From Nocardia gamkensis NBRC 108242 (GTDB lineage Bacteria; Actinomycetota; Actinomycetes; Mycobacteriales; Mycobacteriaceae): DNA of 64,000 bases. Location: the NCBI RefSeq assembly GCF_001612985.1, contig NZ_BDBM01000020.1, positions 1 through 64,000 of the forward strand, in the 5' to 3' direction. The position numbers and the translations under genes were made by a program. Within the stretch, counting starts at the first letter, position 1, and each line of letters begins with the position of its first letter. Positions 42,223 through 51,598 of this stretch are shown here, piece by piece. Under the pieces are notes generated by a model. That model was not told the DNA's origin and did not search any database. It saw nothing but the letters and a program-made list of their open reading frames with translations.

Positions 42223-42990
42223 CTAGGACGCCATCAGGCGGATCACCGCGATGACGCCGACGACGACGATGACCGCGCGCAGCGCGACCGGCGGCATCCT
42301 CCTGCCCAGCCGTGCGCCGAGCTGCCCGCCGATGATCGAGCCGAGCGCGATCAGCACCGCCGCACGCCAGTCGACGTCCGCCACGACGATGAAGATCAGC
42401 GCGGACACCGCGTTCACGATCAGGGCGAGCGCGTTCTTCACTCCGTTGAGGCGCTGGATGTCGTCGTGCACGAAAACGCCCAGCAAACCGATCAGCAGCA
42501 CGCCTTGGGCGGCTCCGAAGTACCCGCCGTAGACACCTGTGGCGAAGATCGCCGCGAACAGGACGGGGCCGCCGTGCGCGGGCGCCGGGGCGCCGTCGTT
42601 CTCCCTGCGGCGCTTGACCCAGCCTGCCAATCGCGGCTGCACGACCACCAGCACCAGTGCCAGGATGATCAATATGGGCACGATCGCCTTGAACGCTCCG
42701 GCCGGTAAGACCAGCAGCAGGACCGCGCCGGTGATGCCGCCGAGCAACGACGCGGTGCCCAGCCGCACCAGCCGGTCGCGCTGGCCTGCGAGTTCCCTGC
42801 GATATCCGTGCACGCCGCTGATCGAGCCGGGGACCAGACCGATGGTGTTGGAGACGTTCGCGGTCACCGGAGGAAGGCCGAAGGCCAGCAGAACGGGAAA
42901 CGTGAGCAGGGTGCCGGAGCCGACGATGGTGTTGATGCCGCCCGCCGCGATGCCCGCACCGAAGACGGCCAGTTGCTCCAGCCAGGTCAT
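42223..42990 (-). CDS. TauE/SafE-family permease
   Basis: Membrane protein of 255 residues with about eight helices in two repeats, of the TauE/SafE (sulfite exporter-like) family. The N-terminal signature is AAGGINTIVGSGTLLTFPVLL and the repeat partner is YGGYFGAAQGVLLIGLLG. It exports or imports small anions such as sulfite, sulfoacetate or other organosulfur compounds; the substrate here is unknown. The ATG giving MTWLEQL has AAGGA upstream. It is divergent from the leuA leader. Confidence 0.88.
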   Translation of the reverse strand: MTWLEQLAVFGAGIAAGGINTIVGSGTLLTFPVLLAFGLPPVTANVSNTIGLVPGSISGVHGYRRELAGQRDRLVRLGTASLLGGITGAVLLLVLPAGAFKAIVPILIILALVLVVVQPRLAGWVKRRRENDGAPAPAHGGPVLFAAIFATGVYGGYFGAAQGVLLIGLLGVFVHDDIQRLNGVKNALALIVNAVSALIFIVVADVDWRAAVLIALGSIIGGQLGARLGRRMPPVALRAVIVVVGVIAVIRLMAS

Positions 42991-43134
42991 AGCCAATCCT
43001 TCGACGTCCCGTCGGACCACGGGCCCGTACAAGCGTTGTCCACTGCCGGACCGAACGGTAGCCGGGTCGTCGGATCACCCGACGACGGACCTCCCTTCCC
43101 GCCCGAACAGCGGCACGGTAAACTCGCGGACATC

Positions 43135-43176
43135 ATGCAGCGGGCACTTCTTCTCGACCGCCGCGACGGGGTCTGA
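43135..43176 (+). CDS. leuA leader peptide
   Basis: A 13-codon frame, MQRALLLDRRDGV, has three consecutive leucine codons (CTT CTT CTC) and ends just where a terminator hairpin begins. This is the layout of ribosome-mediated leucine attenuation, as described upstream of leuA in other actinobacteria. Stalling at the Leu codons would favour readthrough into leuA. Confidence 0.85.
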   Translation: MQRALLLDRRDGV

Positions 43177-43203
43177 TCGGACCGGCTCCCGTCGCGGGGT
43201 TTT
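43161..43203 (+). promoter_or_regulatory. leuA transcription attenuator
   Basis: CCGCGACGGG (43161-43170) pairs with CCCGTCGCGG (43188-43197), with an inner GGTC/GACC helix, and is followed by GGTTTT. The stem overlaps the last leader-peptide codons, so ribosome position can control it. An antiterminator pairing is not obvious by eye. Confidence 0.8.
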
Positions 43204-43259
43204 GCCGCGCCGGTCGACCCAGCCCATTGGGAAAAACGACATCCTCGGGAGAAACCCCC

Positions 43260-45053
43260 ATGTCCCCTGCTGACGCATTCGTATCCGCCGCGCGCACCAC
43301 CACCGCGCCGAGCAAGCCCGCCCCGGCCGACCAGCCCGGGTGGAACAAACAGAAGAACTCCTCGATGCCCACGTTCCGGTACCGGCCGTTCGCCGAGGAG
43401 GTCGAGCCGATCGCGCTGCCCGACCGCACCTGGCCGGACCGGGTCATCGACCGGGCGCCGGGCTGGTGCGCGGTCGACCTGCGTGACGGCAACCAAGCGT
43501 TGATCGACCCGATGAGCCCCGCCCGCAAGCGCCGCATGTTCGACCTGCTGGTGCGGATGGGCTACAAGGAGATCGAGGTCGGGTTCCCGTCGGCGAGCCA
43601 GACCGATTTCGACTTCGTCCGCGAGATCATCGAGGACGGCGCGATCCCCGACGACGTGACCATCCAGGTGCTGACCCAGTGCCGCCCGGAGTTGATCGAA
43701 CGCACGTTCGAAGCATGCGCGGGCGCGCAGAGCGTCATCGTGCACTTCTACAACTCCACCTCGATCCTGCAGCGGAAGGTGGTGTTCCGCGCCGACCGCG
43801 AGGCGGTGAAGAAGATCGCCACCGACGCCGCGGCGCTGTGCCTGGAGATCGAGCAGCGCTACCCGGACACCTCCTGGCGCTACGAGTACAGCCCGGAGTC
43901 CTACACCGGCACCGAGCTGGAGTACGCCAAGGACGTCTGCGACGCGGTCTCGGCGATCATCGCGCCGACGCCGGACAAGCCGCTGATCATCAACCTGCCC
44001 GCCACCGTGGAGATGGCCACGCCGAACGTCTACGCCGACTCGATCGAGTGGATGAGCCGCAACCTGGCCCGCCGCGACTCGATCGTGCTGTCGCTGCACC
44101 CGCACAACGACCGCGGCACCGCGGTGGCCGCCGCCGAGCTGGGCTACCAGGCGGGCGCCGACCGGATCGAGGGCTGCCTGTTCGGCAACGGCGAGCGCAC
44201 CGGCAACGTCTGCTTGGTCACGCTGGGGATGAACATGTTCTCCCGCGGCATCGACCCGCAGATCAACTTCTCCGACATCGATGAGATCCGCCGGACCGTC
44301 GAATACTGCAACCAGCTGCCGGTGCACGAGCGCCACCCGTACGGCGGCGACCTGGTCTACACCGCGTTCTCCGGCAGCCACCAGGACGCCATCAACAAGG
44401 GCCTGGACGCGATGAAGGCCACGGCCGACGCCGCCGGGGCGGATGTCGACGACATCGTCTGGGAGGTGCCCTACCTGCCGATCGACCCGAAGGACGTCGG
44501 CCGCACCTACGAGGCGGTGATCCGGGTCAACTCGCAGTCCGGCAAGGGCGGCGTCGCCTACATCATGAAGACCGACCACGGGCTGGCGTTGCCCCGGCGG
44601 TTGCAGATCGAGTTCTCCCAGGCGATCCAGAAGATCACCGACGGCGAGGGCGGCGAGGTGACGCCGAAGGAGATGTGGGATGTCTTCCACGAGGAGTACC
44701 TGAGCCCGATCCGCCCGCTGGAGCGGATGCGCCAGAAGGTCACCGCCTCGGAGACCGACGGCGGGGTCGACTCCATCGTGGCCGTGGTGAAGGTCGACGG
44801 CGTCGAGCAGGAGATCACCGGCAAGGGCAACGGACCGCTGGCCGCGTTCGTCGACGCGATCGCCGCGGTCGGCTTCGACGTCGAGGTGCTGGACTACTCC
44901 GAGCACGCGATGTCCGCGGGCGACGACGCGCAGGCCGCCGCCTACGTGGAATGCGCGATCGGCGACAGGGTGGTGTGGGGCGTCGGCATCGCCACCTCGA
45001 TCACGACCGCGTCGCTGCGCGCGGTGGTGTCGGCGGTGAACCGGGCGCACTGA
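43260..45053 (+). CDS. 2-isopropylmalate synthase
   Basis: First committed enzyme of leucine synthesis, 597 residues: acetyl-CoA plus 2-oxoisovalerate to 2-isopropylmalate. The TIM-barrel start has VDLRDGNQAL (about 72-81); metal and substrate motifs are HPHNDRGTAVAAAE and GNGERTGN. The C-terminal leucine-binding regulatory domain covers about 460-597. The 19-residue repeat insertion known in M. tuberculosis leuA is not present. GGGAGA precedes the ATG. Control is by the leader peptide and attenuator and, by family knowledge, by leucine feedback. Confidence 0.97.
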   Translation: MSPADAFVSAARTTTAPSKPAPADQPGWNKQKNSSMPTFRYRPFAEEVEPIALPDRTWPDRVIDRAPGWCAVDLRDGNQALIDPMSPARKRRMFDLLVRMGYKEIEVGFPSASQTDFDFVREIIEDGAIPDDVTIQVLTQCRPELIERTFEACAGAQSVIVHFYNSTSILQRKVVFRADREAVKKIATDAAALCLEIEQRYPDTSWRYEYSPESYTGTELEYAKDVCDAVSAIIAPTPDKPLIINLPATVEMATPNVYADSIEWMSRNLARRDSIVLSLHPHNDRGTAVAAAELGYQAGADRIEGCLFGNGERTGNVCLVTLGMNMFSRGIDPQINFSDIDEIRRTVEYCNQLPVHERHPYGGDLVYTAFSGSHQDAINKGLDAMKATADAAGADVDDIVWEVPYLPIDPKDVGRTYEAVIRVNSQSGKGGVAYIMKTDHGLALPRRLQIEFSQAIQKITDGEGGEVTPKEMWDVFHEEYLSPIRPLERMRQKVTASETDGGVDSIVAVVKVDGVEQEITGKGNGPLAAFVDAIAAVGFDVEVLDYSEHAMSAGDDAQAAAYVECAIGDRVVWGVGIATSITTASLRAVVSAVNRAH

Positions 45054-45261
45054 CAGCGCATTCCGGAAGGACTCGGACGGGCGTCGCGACGGTTCCACCG
45101 CGCGGCGCCCGATCCCGCTGGCGCAGACCGCTTGTGGGCCGCGCCGCTCCCCACGTCCGGCACGCCTTCCGCGACACGGCGTAGCGAACCCCGTGCTAGC
45201 GTGGGATTCGCACTCCAAGCGCCGAGCTCTCTGCTCGAATTCCCGAGCAGATGGGGGAACC

Positions 45262-46944
45262 GTGACAACTAACGACCACAATCCGACCTCACCGCCCTGG
45301 CTGCAGAGTCATTCCGTGGAGACGGCCGAAGTCAGCGACGCGGAGTCAGCGGCCACCGATCCGTCGGCCGAACCGATCGGCGGCGAGGAAGCGAAGGAAT
45401 CCGACGTGGCGGATGGGCCTGCCCAGCCGGACGCACAGCCCGAACAGCCGGAGCCGCAAGGCTCGACGGAGCAGACCACGGTCTACTCGCAAGCAGGCGC
45501 ACCGGCGCAGGCTTGGGCTCCCCCGCAGGCCGGACCGGCCGAGCCCTACGGTTCGTACGCCCCGCCGAGCCCGGGCCCGTATCCCCCTCCGTCGCCGTTT
45601 CCGGGGGAGCCGTTCCCTACCGGCGCAATTCAGCCGCAGCAGAGTCACAGCGGTAGCCACCCGATAGCCCCACCTCCCGACGGACCCCATCCCGGTTACG
45701 GGGAGTACCGCCAGGAGATCGGCGGCGACGGCTTGGTCCGGCGAGTTCCGGTGGATTCCGCGCAGCCCGAATCCGGTGCGCCGCAGCAGGATCAACCCAG
45801 CGGCCCGATCTACAGCTGGGCGCCGCCGCCCCCGCCGGTGACGCATCAGCCTCCGCCGCCCCCTTACCAACCGCCGCCTCCGCCGCCGCTCGGGCAACCG
45901 CAGATGCCGAGCTGGCAGGGCGGTCCGCCGCATCTGTCCGCACCGCCGTTCCAACCGCAGCATGTGCCGCAGCCCGGCCAGCCGGGACATTCGGTGAACG
46001 ACCTCAACCTGCTCAGGCGGGCCCGCAGGGCGCCGCGCAGCGGTTGGCGCCGTGCCGTGCACAAGGCGTCCGGCGGCATGATCAACCCGGGCGAGTCGGC
46101 GGCCGACGTCGTCTACCAGGACCTCGTCGACCGGGTGAATCAGCCGGTACGCGGGGACTACCGGATCGCGATCCTCTCGCTCAAGGGCGGCGTCGGGAAG
46201 ACCACCACCACGGTCGGTCTCGGTTCCACCTTCGCCTCGCAGCGCGGCGACCGGGTCATCGCGATCGACGCCAATCCCGACCTGGGCACGCTCGCGCACC
46301 GGGTGCCGCGGCAGACCCGCTCCACCGTGCGCAACCTCCTCGAAGACCAGCACATCACCAGGTACTCCGATGTGCGGGCGCACACCTCGCAGGCGCCGAG
46401 CCGCTTGGAAGTACTTGCCAGTGAACAGGATCCGGCGGTCTCCGAGGCGTTCAGCGAAGCGGACTACCGCAAAGCGATCGGCATTCTGCAGTCGTTCTAC
46501 AACATCATCCTGACCGACTGCGGCACCGGCTTGATGCACTCCGCGATGGCGGGTGTGCTGGATATGGCGAGTTCGCTGGTGCTGGTCACCTCGCCCGCCA
46601 TCGACGGCGCGCGCAGCGCGTCGGCCACGCTGGACTGGCTCGACCACCACGGCTACGGCAAGCTGGTGGAGCGAACGGTCGTGGTGGTGAACGCTTCCCG
46701 GCGCGGCGCGTCCACCGTCGATCTCGACCAGCTGCGCAAGCTGTTCCTCGACCGCACCCGCGCGGTGCAGGTGGTGCCGTTCGACGACCACCTCGCCGAG
46801 GGCGCGGAGATCGATCTGGAACTGGTGAGCAAGCCGACGCGGCGAGCGCTGCTGGAGCTGGCGGCGATGGTCGCCGACGACTTCGGCTACGTCAGCTCGC
46901 AGTCCCAGCATCCCTACCGGCACCAGCCGCCGCCTGGATTCTGA
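45262..46944 (+). CDS. EspI-like protein: Pro-rich N-terminus plus MinD/ParA ATPase
   Basis: Protein of 560 residues in two parts. Residues 1-245 are disordered and Pro/Gln-rich, with poly-Pro runs. Residues 300-555 are a MinD/ParA-type ATPase with deviant Walker A KGGVGKTT at 308-315 and DANPDLGTL. This is the layout of EspI, an ESX-1-associated regulator of mycobacteria that responds to ATP level. No ESX secretion genes lie in the window, so the partner system is elsewhere or the protein acts independently. The GTG start follows GGGGG. A terminator hairpin closes the gene. Confidence 0.87.
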   Translation: MTTNDHNPTSPPWLQSHSVETAEVSDAESAATDPSAEPIGGEEAKESDVADGPAQPDAQPEQPEPQGSTEQTTVYSQAGAPAQAWAPPQAGPAEPYGSYAPPSPGPYPPPSPFPGEPFPTGAIQPQQSHSGSHPIAPPPDGPHPGYGEYRQEIGGDGLVRRVPVDSAQPESGAPQQDQPSGPIYSWAPPPPPVTHQPPPPPYQPPPPPPLGQPQMPSWQGGPPHLSAPPFQPQHVPQPGQPGHSVNDLNLLRRARRAPRSGWRRAVHKASGGMINPGESAADVVYQDLVDRVNQPVRGDYRIAILSLKGGVGKTTTTVGLGSTFASQRGDRVIAIDANPDLGTLAHRVPRQTRSTVRNLLEDQHITRYSDVRAHTSQAPSRLEVLASEQDPAVSEAFSEADYRKAIGILQSFYNIILTDCGTGLMHSAMAGVLDMASSLVLVTSPAIDGARSASATLDWLDHHGYGKLVERTVVVVNASRRGASTVDLDQLRKLFLDRTRAVQVVPFDDHLAEGAEIDLELVSKPTRRALLELAAMVADDFGYVSSQSQHPYRHQPPPGF

Positions 46945-46963
46945 TCGGTTCATCGGCCGACTC

Positions 46964-47005
46964 GGCGCCGCCGCCCGGAGCTATGCCCGGGCGGCGGTGC
47001 CTTTT
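46964..47005 (+). terminator. Terminator of the EspI-like gene
   Basis: A 15-bp stem with one mismatch (46964-46978 with 46987-47001) is followed by TTTT. Its right arm lies inside the last codons of the convergent LysR gene. Confidence 0.8.
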
Positions 47006-47946
47006 CCGCGCGGCGTCCCGGAATCGGCCGTCGCCGACGTGGCGGCCGATTCGAACGCAGCGAGCACGGCCGCGATCGCCGGACGGGCCTCGGCCCGGGG
47101 CCGGGTGACCAGTTCGTACATCCGGGCGGCACGCACACCGGACAGCCGCAGCACCGCCAGGTCGGGGTGGCCCACGGCGTAGCGCGGCATGAGCGCGACA
47201 CCGTAGCCGACGGCGACCAAGGTCTCGATGACGCGGAAATCGTTGAGGCGCTGCGCTATGCGCGGCTGCACGCCGGTCACGGTGGCGATCGAGCGCAGCA
47301 CGTCGTCGACGGGGAATCCGCCCCGCACGCTCAGCCAGGTCTCGTCGGCCAACTCCTCCGGCGTCACGGCCGAGCGGCCCGCGAGCCGATGCGTCGGCGC
47401 CGCGACGACATCGATCGGCTCGCGCATGAGCACCCGGGTCACGACGCGCGGATCGGCGATGGGCGCGGCGCGTTCGTCGCGGTGGGTCAGGACCACGTCG
47501 TAGTCGGCGAGCAGTCGCGCCACCTCCGACGGTGGCACGTCCTCGTCCCGCGCGATCACCTCGACACCGCTGTCCACCATGCCGGGCAGCACATGCGGCA
47601 GCAGCAGGGCGCCGCCGGAGGGGAACACCGCGACGCGGACCCGGCCGCGTGGTGAGCCGCGATAGTGCGCCATCTCGGCGACCGCGCGATCCATCGCCGC
47701 GAGCACTTCGTCGGCGCGCACCACCAAGGCGCGGCCCGCATCGGTGAGCCGCACCCGTCTGCCGTCGGGTTCGAGCAGGGCCACGCCCGCTTCCCTGGCC
47801 AGTACCTTGAGCTGCTGGGAGACGGCGGAAGGCGTCATCGACAGCGCCGCCGCGACGGCGGCCACGGTGCCTCGATCGGCCAGTTCACGCAGCACCCGCA
47901 GCCGCTCCAGGGCCATGGGCGGACCAGATGTGCCCGGGTCATCCAT
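46981..47946 (-). CDS. LysR-family regulator
   Basis: LysR-type regulator of 321 residues. The winged HTH is at the N-terminus (ALERLRVLRELADRGTVAAVAAALSMTP, split here by its turn at SMTPSAVSQQLKVL). The periplasmic-binding-protein-like effector domain covers about 100-300. It is divergent from the EamA transporter, and an AT-rich palindrome lies between them, so it probably controls that exporter and itself. No Shine-Dalgarno precedes the ATG at 47946; the internal ATG ten codons on is an alternative start. Confidence 0.87.
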   Translation of the reverse strand: MDDPGTSGPPMALERLRVLRELADRGTVAAVAAALSMTPSAVSQQLKVLAREAGVALLEPDGRRVRLTDAGRALVVRADEVLAAMDRAVAEMAHYRGSPRGRVRVAVFPSGGALLLPHVLPGMVDSGVEVIARDEDVPPSEVARLLADYDVVLTHRDERAAPIADPRVVTRVLMREPIDVVAAPTHRLAGRSAVTPEELADETWLSVRGGFPVDDVLRSIATVTGVQPRIAQRLNDFRVIETLVAVGYGVALMPRYAVGHPDLAVLRLSGVRAARMYELVTRPRAEARPAIAAVLAAFESAATSATADSGTPRGKGTAARA

Positions 47947-47959
47947 TAAGTGAAACTAC

Positions 47960-47975
47960 ATTATTCATCCATAAT
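47960..47975. promoter_or_regulatory. LysR box between lysR and the EamA gene
   Basis: ATTAT-N6-ATAAT is an AT-rich dyad containing a T-N11-A core, as LysR proteins prefer, in a locally low-GC spacer between divergent genes. Confidence 0.55.
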
Positions 47976-48018
47976 TATTCGATTGTCCTGATGATTAGCG
48001 AGCCGCACGATGTAGTGC

Positions 48019-48969
48019 GTGACCAACCGCGACCGCCTGCTCGGCTTGACCGTCGTCCTGCTCTGGGGATTGAACTTCCTCGCCATCCGGGTGGGGCTCG
48101 ACCACTTCCCCCCGTTCTTCTTCGCGGCGCTGCGCTTCGCGGTGCTCGCGGTGCCCGCGCTGCTGTTCGTTCCGCGCCCTCCGGTGCGGATGCGCTGGAT
48201 CCTGCTGTACGGCACCGGGTTCGGCATCCTGCAATTCGCGTTCCTGTTCACGGCGATGCGGGTGGGCATGCCGACCGGGCTGGCCTCGCTGGTCCTACAG
48301 TCCTCGGCGCCGTTCACCGTGCTGCTCGGCACGCTGCTGCTGGGTGAGCGGATTCGCCCGGCGCAGGTCGCGGGGATCGCCGTGGCGGTGGCGGGCATGG
48401 CGGTGATCGGCTGGGACCGGCTGGAACACGCGACCCTGCTCCCGGTGCTGCTCACCTTGGCGGGCGGGCTCGGCTGGGCCTTCGGCAACATCGGCGCGCG
48501 CCTGGCGGGTACCGAGACGCCGGGCGTCAACCCGCTGCATCTGATGCTGTGGACCACCGCCGTGCCGCCGGTACCGCTGTTCGCGCTGTCCGTGGTCGCC
48601 GAAGGGCCGACCACGGGGGCTCACGCCTTCGCCGAGTCGTGCACAGCCGAGGGTTTGCCCGCGCTGCTGGCTCTCGCCTATATCGCCGTTCTCGCGACCG
48701 TCGTGGGCACGGGACTGTGGACCTACTTGCTCGGGCGCTATCCCGCCGGGCTGGTCGCGCCGTTCTCGCTGCTCGTTCCGGTCGTCGGCATCGCCGCCGC
48801 CTGGATTGCACTCGGCGAGATACCGACCCCGTTGTCGCTGGTCGGAGGCGTGGTGGTGCTGGCAGGCGCGTTCGCCGCCACGTCGAGCAGGCCGCGGGCC
48901 GGGACGGCCGACGTCCGCACCGGGGCACCGAGCGTCCCCGTGCCGGCCGGCTCCGGCCACCCGGCCTGA
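48019..48969 (+). CDS. EamA/DMT-family transporter
   Basis: Drug/metabolite transporter of 316 residues with ten helices in two EamA repeats. Repeat one begins LLWGLNFLAIRVGL and ends with GERIRPAQVAGIAVAVAGM; repeat two ends GEIPTPLSLVGGVVVLAGAF, the standard duplicated signature. It exports metabolites such as amino acids. The GTG start lies 72 bp from the divergent LysR gene. The tail from residue 290 is hydrophilic and Pro/Thr-rich. Confidence 0.9.
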   Translation: MTNRDRLLGLTVVLLWGLNFLAIRVGLDHFPPFFFAALRFAVLAVPALLFVPRPPVRMRWILLYGTGFGILQFAFLFTAMRVGMPTGLASLVLQSSAPFTVLLGTLLLGERIRPAQVAGIAVAVAGMAVIGWDRLEHATLLPVLLTLAGGLGWAFGNIGARLAGTETPGVNPLHLMLWTTAVPPVPLFALSVVAEGPTTGAHAFAESCTAEGLPALLALAYIAVLATVVGTGLWTYLLGRYPAGLVAPFSLLVPVVGIAAAWIALGEIPTPLSLVGGVVVLAGAFAATSSRPRAGTADVRTGAPSVPVPAGSGHPA

Positions 48970-49209
48970 CCGGCTGTCACGCCCGGATCCGGTCGGCGGC
49001 AGCGACGCCGCGGGCCGGGACGGACCCGCGCGACCTGATCGGCGTCGACCCCACGGACGTCGAAGCGCCCGCGCCCGCGTGTGCTCGGTCGCACGAGTTC
49101 CATACGTCGCACCGATCGCTTCGCGGGGTCGGTGCGAGATCCTCGAATTGCCGCCTTACAGTAGTGCCCGGCGTGGAAATTGGTCCCGGTTCTAGCAACA
49201 GAGCGGCGC

Positions 49210-50982
49210 ATGGCAGAAAATCGATGGACCGTATCGCGAAGAACACTGCTTCGTAACACGGTCGTGGCGGGAGTGGCGGCAGGTGCGCTGGCGGCGGGCG
49301 CGGTGCGACCGACGCCGGGCGCGGCGAATCCCGGCGGAAGACGGGTCGCGGTGCTGGGTGGCGGTGTCGCCGGTCTCACCGCCGCGCACGAGCTGGCCGA
49401 ACGCGAATTCCAGGTCACCGTCTACGAAAAGCGCGCGTGGGGCGGCAAAGCCCGCAGCGTCGGCGTACCGGGCACCGGAGTCGAAGGACGACCGGACCTG
49501 CCCGGTGAACACGGCTTCCGCTTCTTTCCGGGCTTCTATCAGCACGTGCCCGACACCATGCGCCGAATCCCGTTCCCTGGCAACGCGAACGGCGTATGGG
49601 ACAACCTCGTCGCGGTACCGGAAGCGCGATTCGCCCGCCGCGGCGGCGACGACTTCCGCGTCCCGCTCGGTCCGCGTTCCCGCGCCGAATTCGCACCGGA
49701 CAGTTTCCGCGAAACGCTCGGCGCTGCGCTGTCGACCGCGCTGAAGATGCCCCCCGACGAGGGCATCTACTTCGCCGAACGCCTGCTGGTCTTCAACACC
49801 AGCTGCGATGCCCGCCGCGTCGGCCAGTGGGAGCGCACCTCCTGGCACGATTTCGTCGGCGGCCACGCCCGCTCGCACGAGTTCCGCGCGCTGCTCTCGC
49901 GCACGCTGACCAGCATCATGGTCGCCGCGAAGGAGAACGTGGCGAGCGTGCGCACCATCGGCACGATGGGCGAGCAGTTCCTCGGCAATCCGATGGGGAT
50001 CGGCAACGACGGCAGCTTGGACCGCGTGCTCAACGGCCCGACCACCGCGGTCTGGATCGAGCCGTGGATGCGGCGGATCCGCGAACTCGGGGCCGAGTTC
50101 GCGCTGGGCACCGAGGTGCGCGAGCTGGAGGTGCGCGACCGCAGGATCGTCGCGGCCCGCGTCGTCGACGAAACCGGCGCGCAGCGCACGATCGAGGCGG
50201 ACTATTTCGTCGTCGCGCTGCCCGCCGAACGAGCGCGCACCCTGTGGTCGCCGCAGGTGCTCGCCGTCCAGCCGGAATTGGCGGGGATGGACAACCTCGT
50301 CACCGACTGGATGAACGGCATCCAGTTCTATCTGCGCAGGTCGGCCGACATCTCGCGCGGCCATACCGCCTATATCGACGCGCCGTGGTCGCTCACCTCG
50401 ATCAGCCAGAACCAGCTGTGGCGCCGCAAGCTGACCGAGTTCGGCGACGGAGCTGTGCGGGACTGCCTGTCGGTGGACATCTCCGACTGGAACACCCCCG
50501 GCATCCTGTTCGGCAAACCGGCCAAGGAGTGCACGCACGAGGAGATCGCGCGCGAGGCGTGGGCGCAGATCCGGGCGCACCTGGACGACCGCGGCGAGGT
50601 GCTGGGGGACGCCGACCTGCACTCCTGGTTCCTCGACCCCGGCATCACCTGGCAGGAGGGGCAGCGGCGCAATGCCAACGCCGACCCGCTGCTGATCAAC
50701 ACCGCCGGGTCGTGGGAGTACCGTCCGCAGGCGCACGGCGCTGTGGAAAACCTCTTCCTGGCGGGCGACTACGTGCGCACGAATGTCGATCTCGCGACCA
50801 TGGAGGGCGCCAACGAGTCCGCGCGCGCCGCGGTGAACGCGCTGCTGGACGTGGCCGGTTCGAACGCGGAGCGCTGCCGGACGTACACCCTCTTCCGCGC
50901 GCCCGAACTGGAACCGCTGCGCCGGATCGACGCCGACCGCTACGCGGCGGGGCAGCCGAACCTGTTCGACGTGCCGGTCTGA
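49210..50982 (+). CDS. Tat-exported FAD amine oxidase/phytoene-desaturase-like protein
   Basis: Flavoprotein of 590 residues. A twin-arginine signal, SRRTLL at 9-14, precedes the hydrophobic run VVAGVAAGALAAGAV. The FAD motif is GGGVAG at 50-55, and GGKARS at 78-83 is typical of phytoene-desaturase-like enzymes. Near the C-terminus NLFLAGDYVRTNVDLATMEGANESA closes the FAD site. It resembles hydroxysqualene dehydroxylase (HpnE-like) annotations, but export by Tat is unlike a squalene-pathway enzyme, so substrate and role are open. The ATG at 49210 places the Tat motif correctly. Confidence 0.85.
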   Translation: MAENRWTVSRRTLLRNTVVAGVAAGALAAGAVRPTPGAANPGGRRVAVLGGGVAGLTAAHELAEREFQVTVYEKRAWGGKARSVGVPGTGVEGRPDLPGEHGFRFFPGFYQHVPDTMRRIPFPGNANGVWDNLVAVPEARFARRGGDDFRVPLGPRSRAEFAPDSFRETLGAALSTALKMPPDEGIYFAERLLVFNTSCDARRVGQWERTSWHDFVGGHARSHEFRALLSRTLTSIMVAAKENVASVRTIGTMGEQFLGNPMGIGNDGSLDRVLNGPTTAVWIEPWMRRIRELGAEFALGTEVRELEVRDRRIVAARVVDETGAQRTIEADYFVVALPAERARTLWSPQVLAVQPELAGMDNLVTDWMNGIQFYLRRSADISRGHTAYIDAPWSLTSISQNQLWRRKLTEFGDGAVRDCLSVDISDWNTPGILFGKPAKECTHEEIAREAWAQIRAHLDDRGEVLGDADLHSWFLDPGITWQEGQRRNANADPLLINTAGSWEYRPQAHGAVENLFLAGDYVRTNVDLATMEGANESARAAVNALLDVAGSNAERCRTYTLFRAPELEPLRRIDADRYAAGQPNLFDVPV

Positions 50983-51077
50983 ATCGCGATCAATGGACAC
51001 GGCAGGGTGTGAGATCTGCCGGCACGGGCTCGGATGATTTCATTGCGCCGCCGTCATCGAGGCGATAGTGCCTGACT

Positions 51078-51311
51078 ATGCATGGGAAAGAGGGGGAGTT
51101 GATAACGCGGGGAAAAATCTGGCGCTGGAACAACAAGCGCGCGACGGGGATCATCGAGTCGGCCACCGGAGATCACATCTGGTTCGGATTGGACTCGTTG
51201 CGCGGGAGGGATTTCGACGACATCTCGATAGGTGACAACGTCGAGGTCGAGTACGAATTCGCCCAGCAAGACTCCCATACTCTGCGCGCAGTAAGAATAG
51301 ACCGGTTGTAG
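51078..51311 (+). CDS. Cold-shock-domain-like small protein
   Basis: Protein of 77 residues resembling a cold-shock domain. GKIWRWNNKRATGIIESATGDHIWFG follows the CSD pattern GxVkWFnxxkGyGFI (split here around NNKRATG), and the last strand VEVEYEFAQQDSHTLRAVRI fits the fold. The RNP1 and RNP2 aromatics are only partly conserved. RNA or single-strand DNA binding is likely but not certain. The local GC content is lower than in the flanking genes. The start is not supported by a strong ribosome-binding site. Confidence 0.7.
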   Translation: MHGKEGELITRGKIWRWNNKRATGIIESATGDHIWFGLDSLRGRDFDDISIGDNVEVEYEFAQQDSHTLRAVRIDRL

Positions 51312-51333
51312 ATCACGCCTTTACTGGGGGATA

Positions 51334-51598
51334 ATGAAATATTTTATTGCGGCTGCATTCGTCATTGCCGCAACTCTGTGCGTGCCGAACTTCACTGTTG
51401 CCGAACCCAATCCAGCCGACCCGGAGTTCACAGCAAATTCCGCATAGCGCGAATACCAGAATAACATCGCAAAATTCACCGGCCAGGTCGGCTACAGGAT
51501 GGTACAAGCTGCGTAGTCGATGCGATTTCAAAGTGTTGACCGATGCTGGAATGCAGCCAGGCAATGTGGAAACGCCTGTGGACTTCATCGCTAGATGA
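51334..51598 (+). pseudogene. Decayed gene for a small secreted protein
   Basis: An ATG after GGGGG opens a signal peptide (MKYFIAAAFVIAATL ... TVAEPNP) that stops at TAG after 37 residues. The same frame continues REYQNNIAKFTGQVGYRMVQAA, then stops, and the adjacent frame carries on CDFKVLTDAGMQPGNVETP to a stop at 51598. A CAG-to-TAG change plus one frameshift would explain all three pieces as one protein of roughly 85 residues. The AT-rich codons contrast with the neighbours. I do not recognise the family. Confidence 0.45.

Noticed and set aside
42128..43078. Upstream part of a minus-strand frame of more than 800 codons covering the TauE-like gene
   Set aside because: Its first 300 codons are out of frame with the permease and only the lipoprotein hydrolase part is real.
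49210..50982. Assignment as a carotenoid or hopanoid enzyme
   Set aside because: The Tat signal and the absence of squalene or carotenoid genes nearby do not support it; only the fold family is certain.
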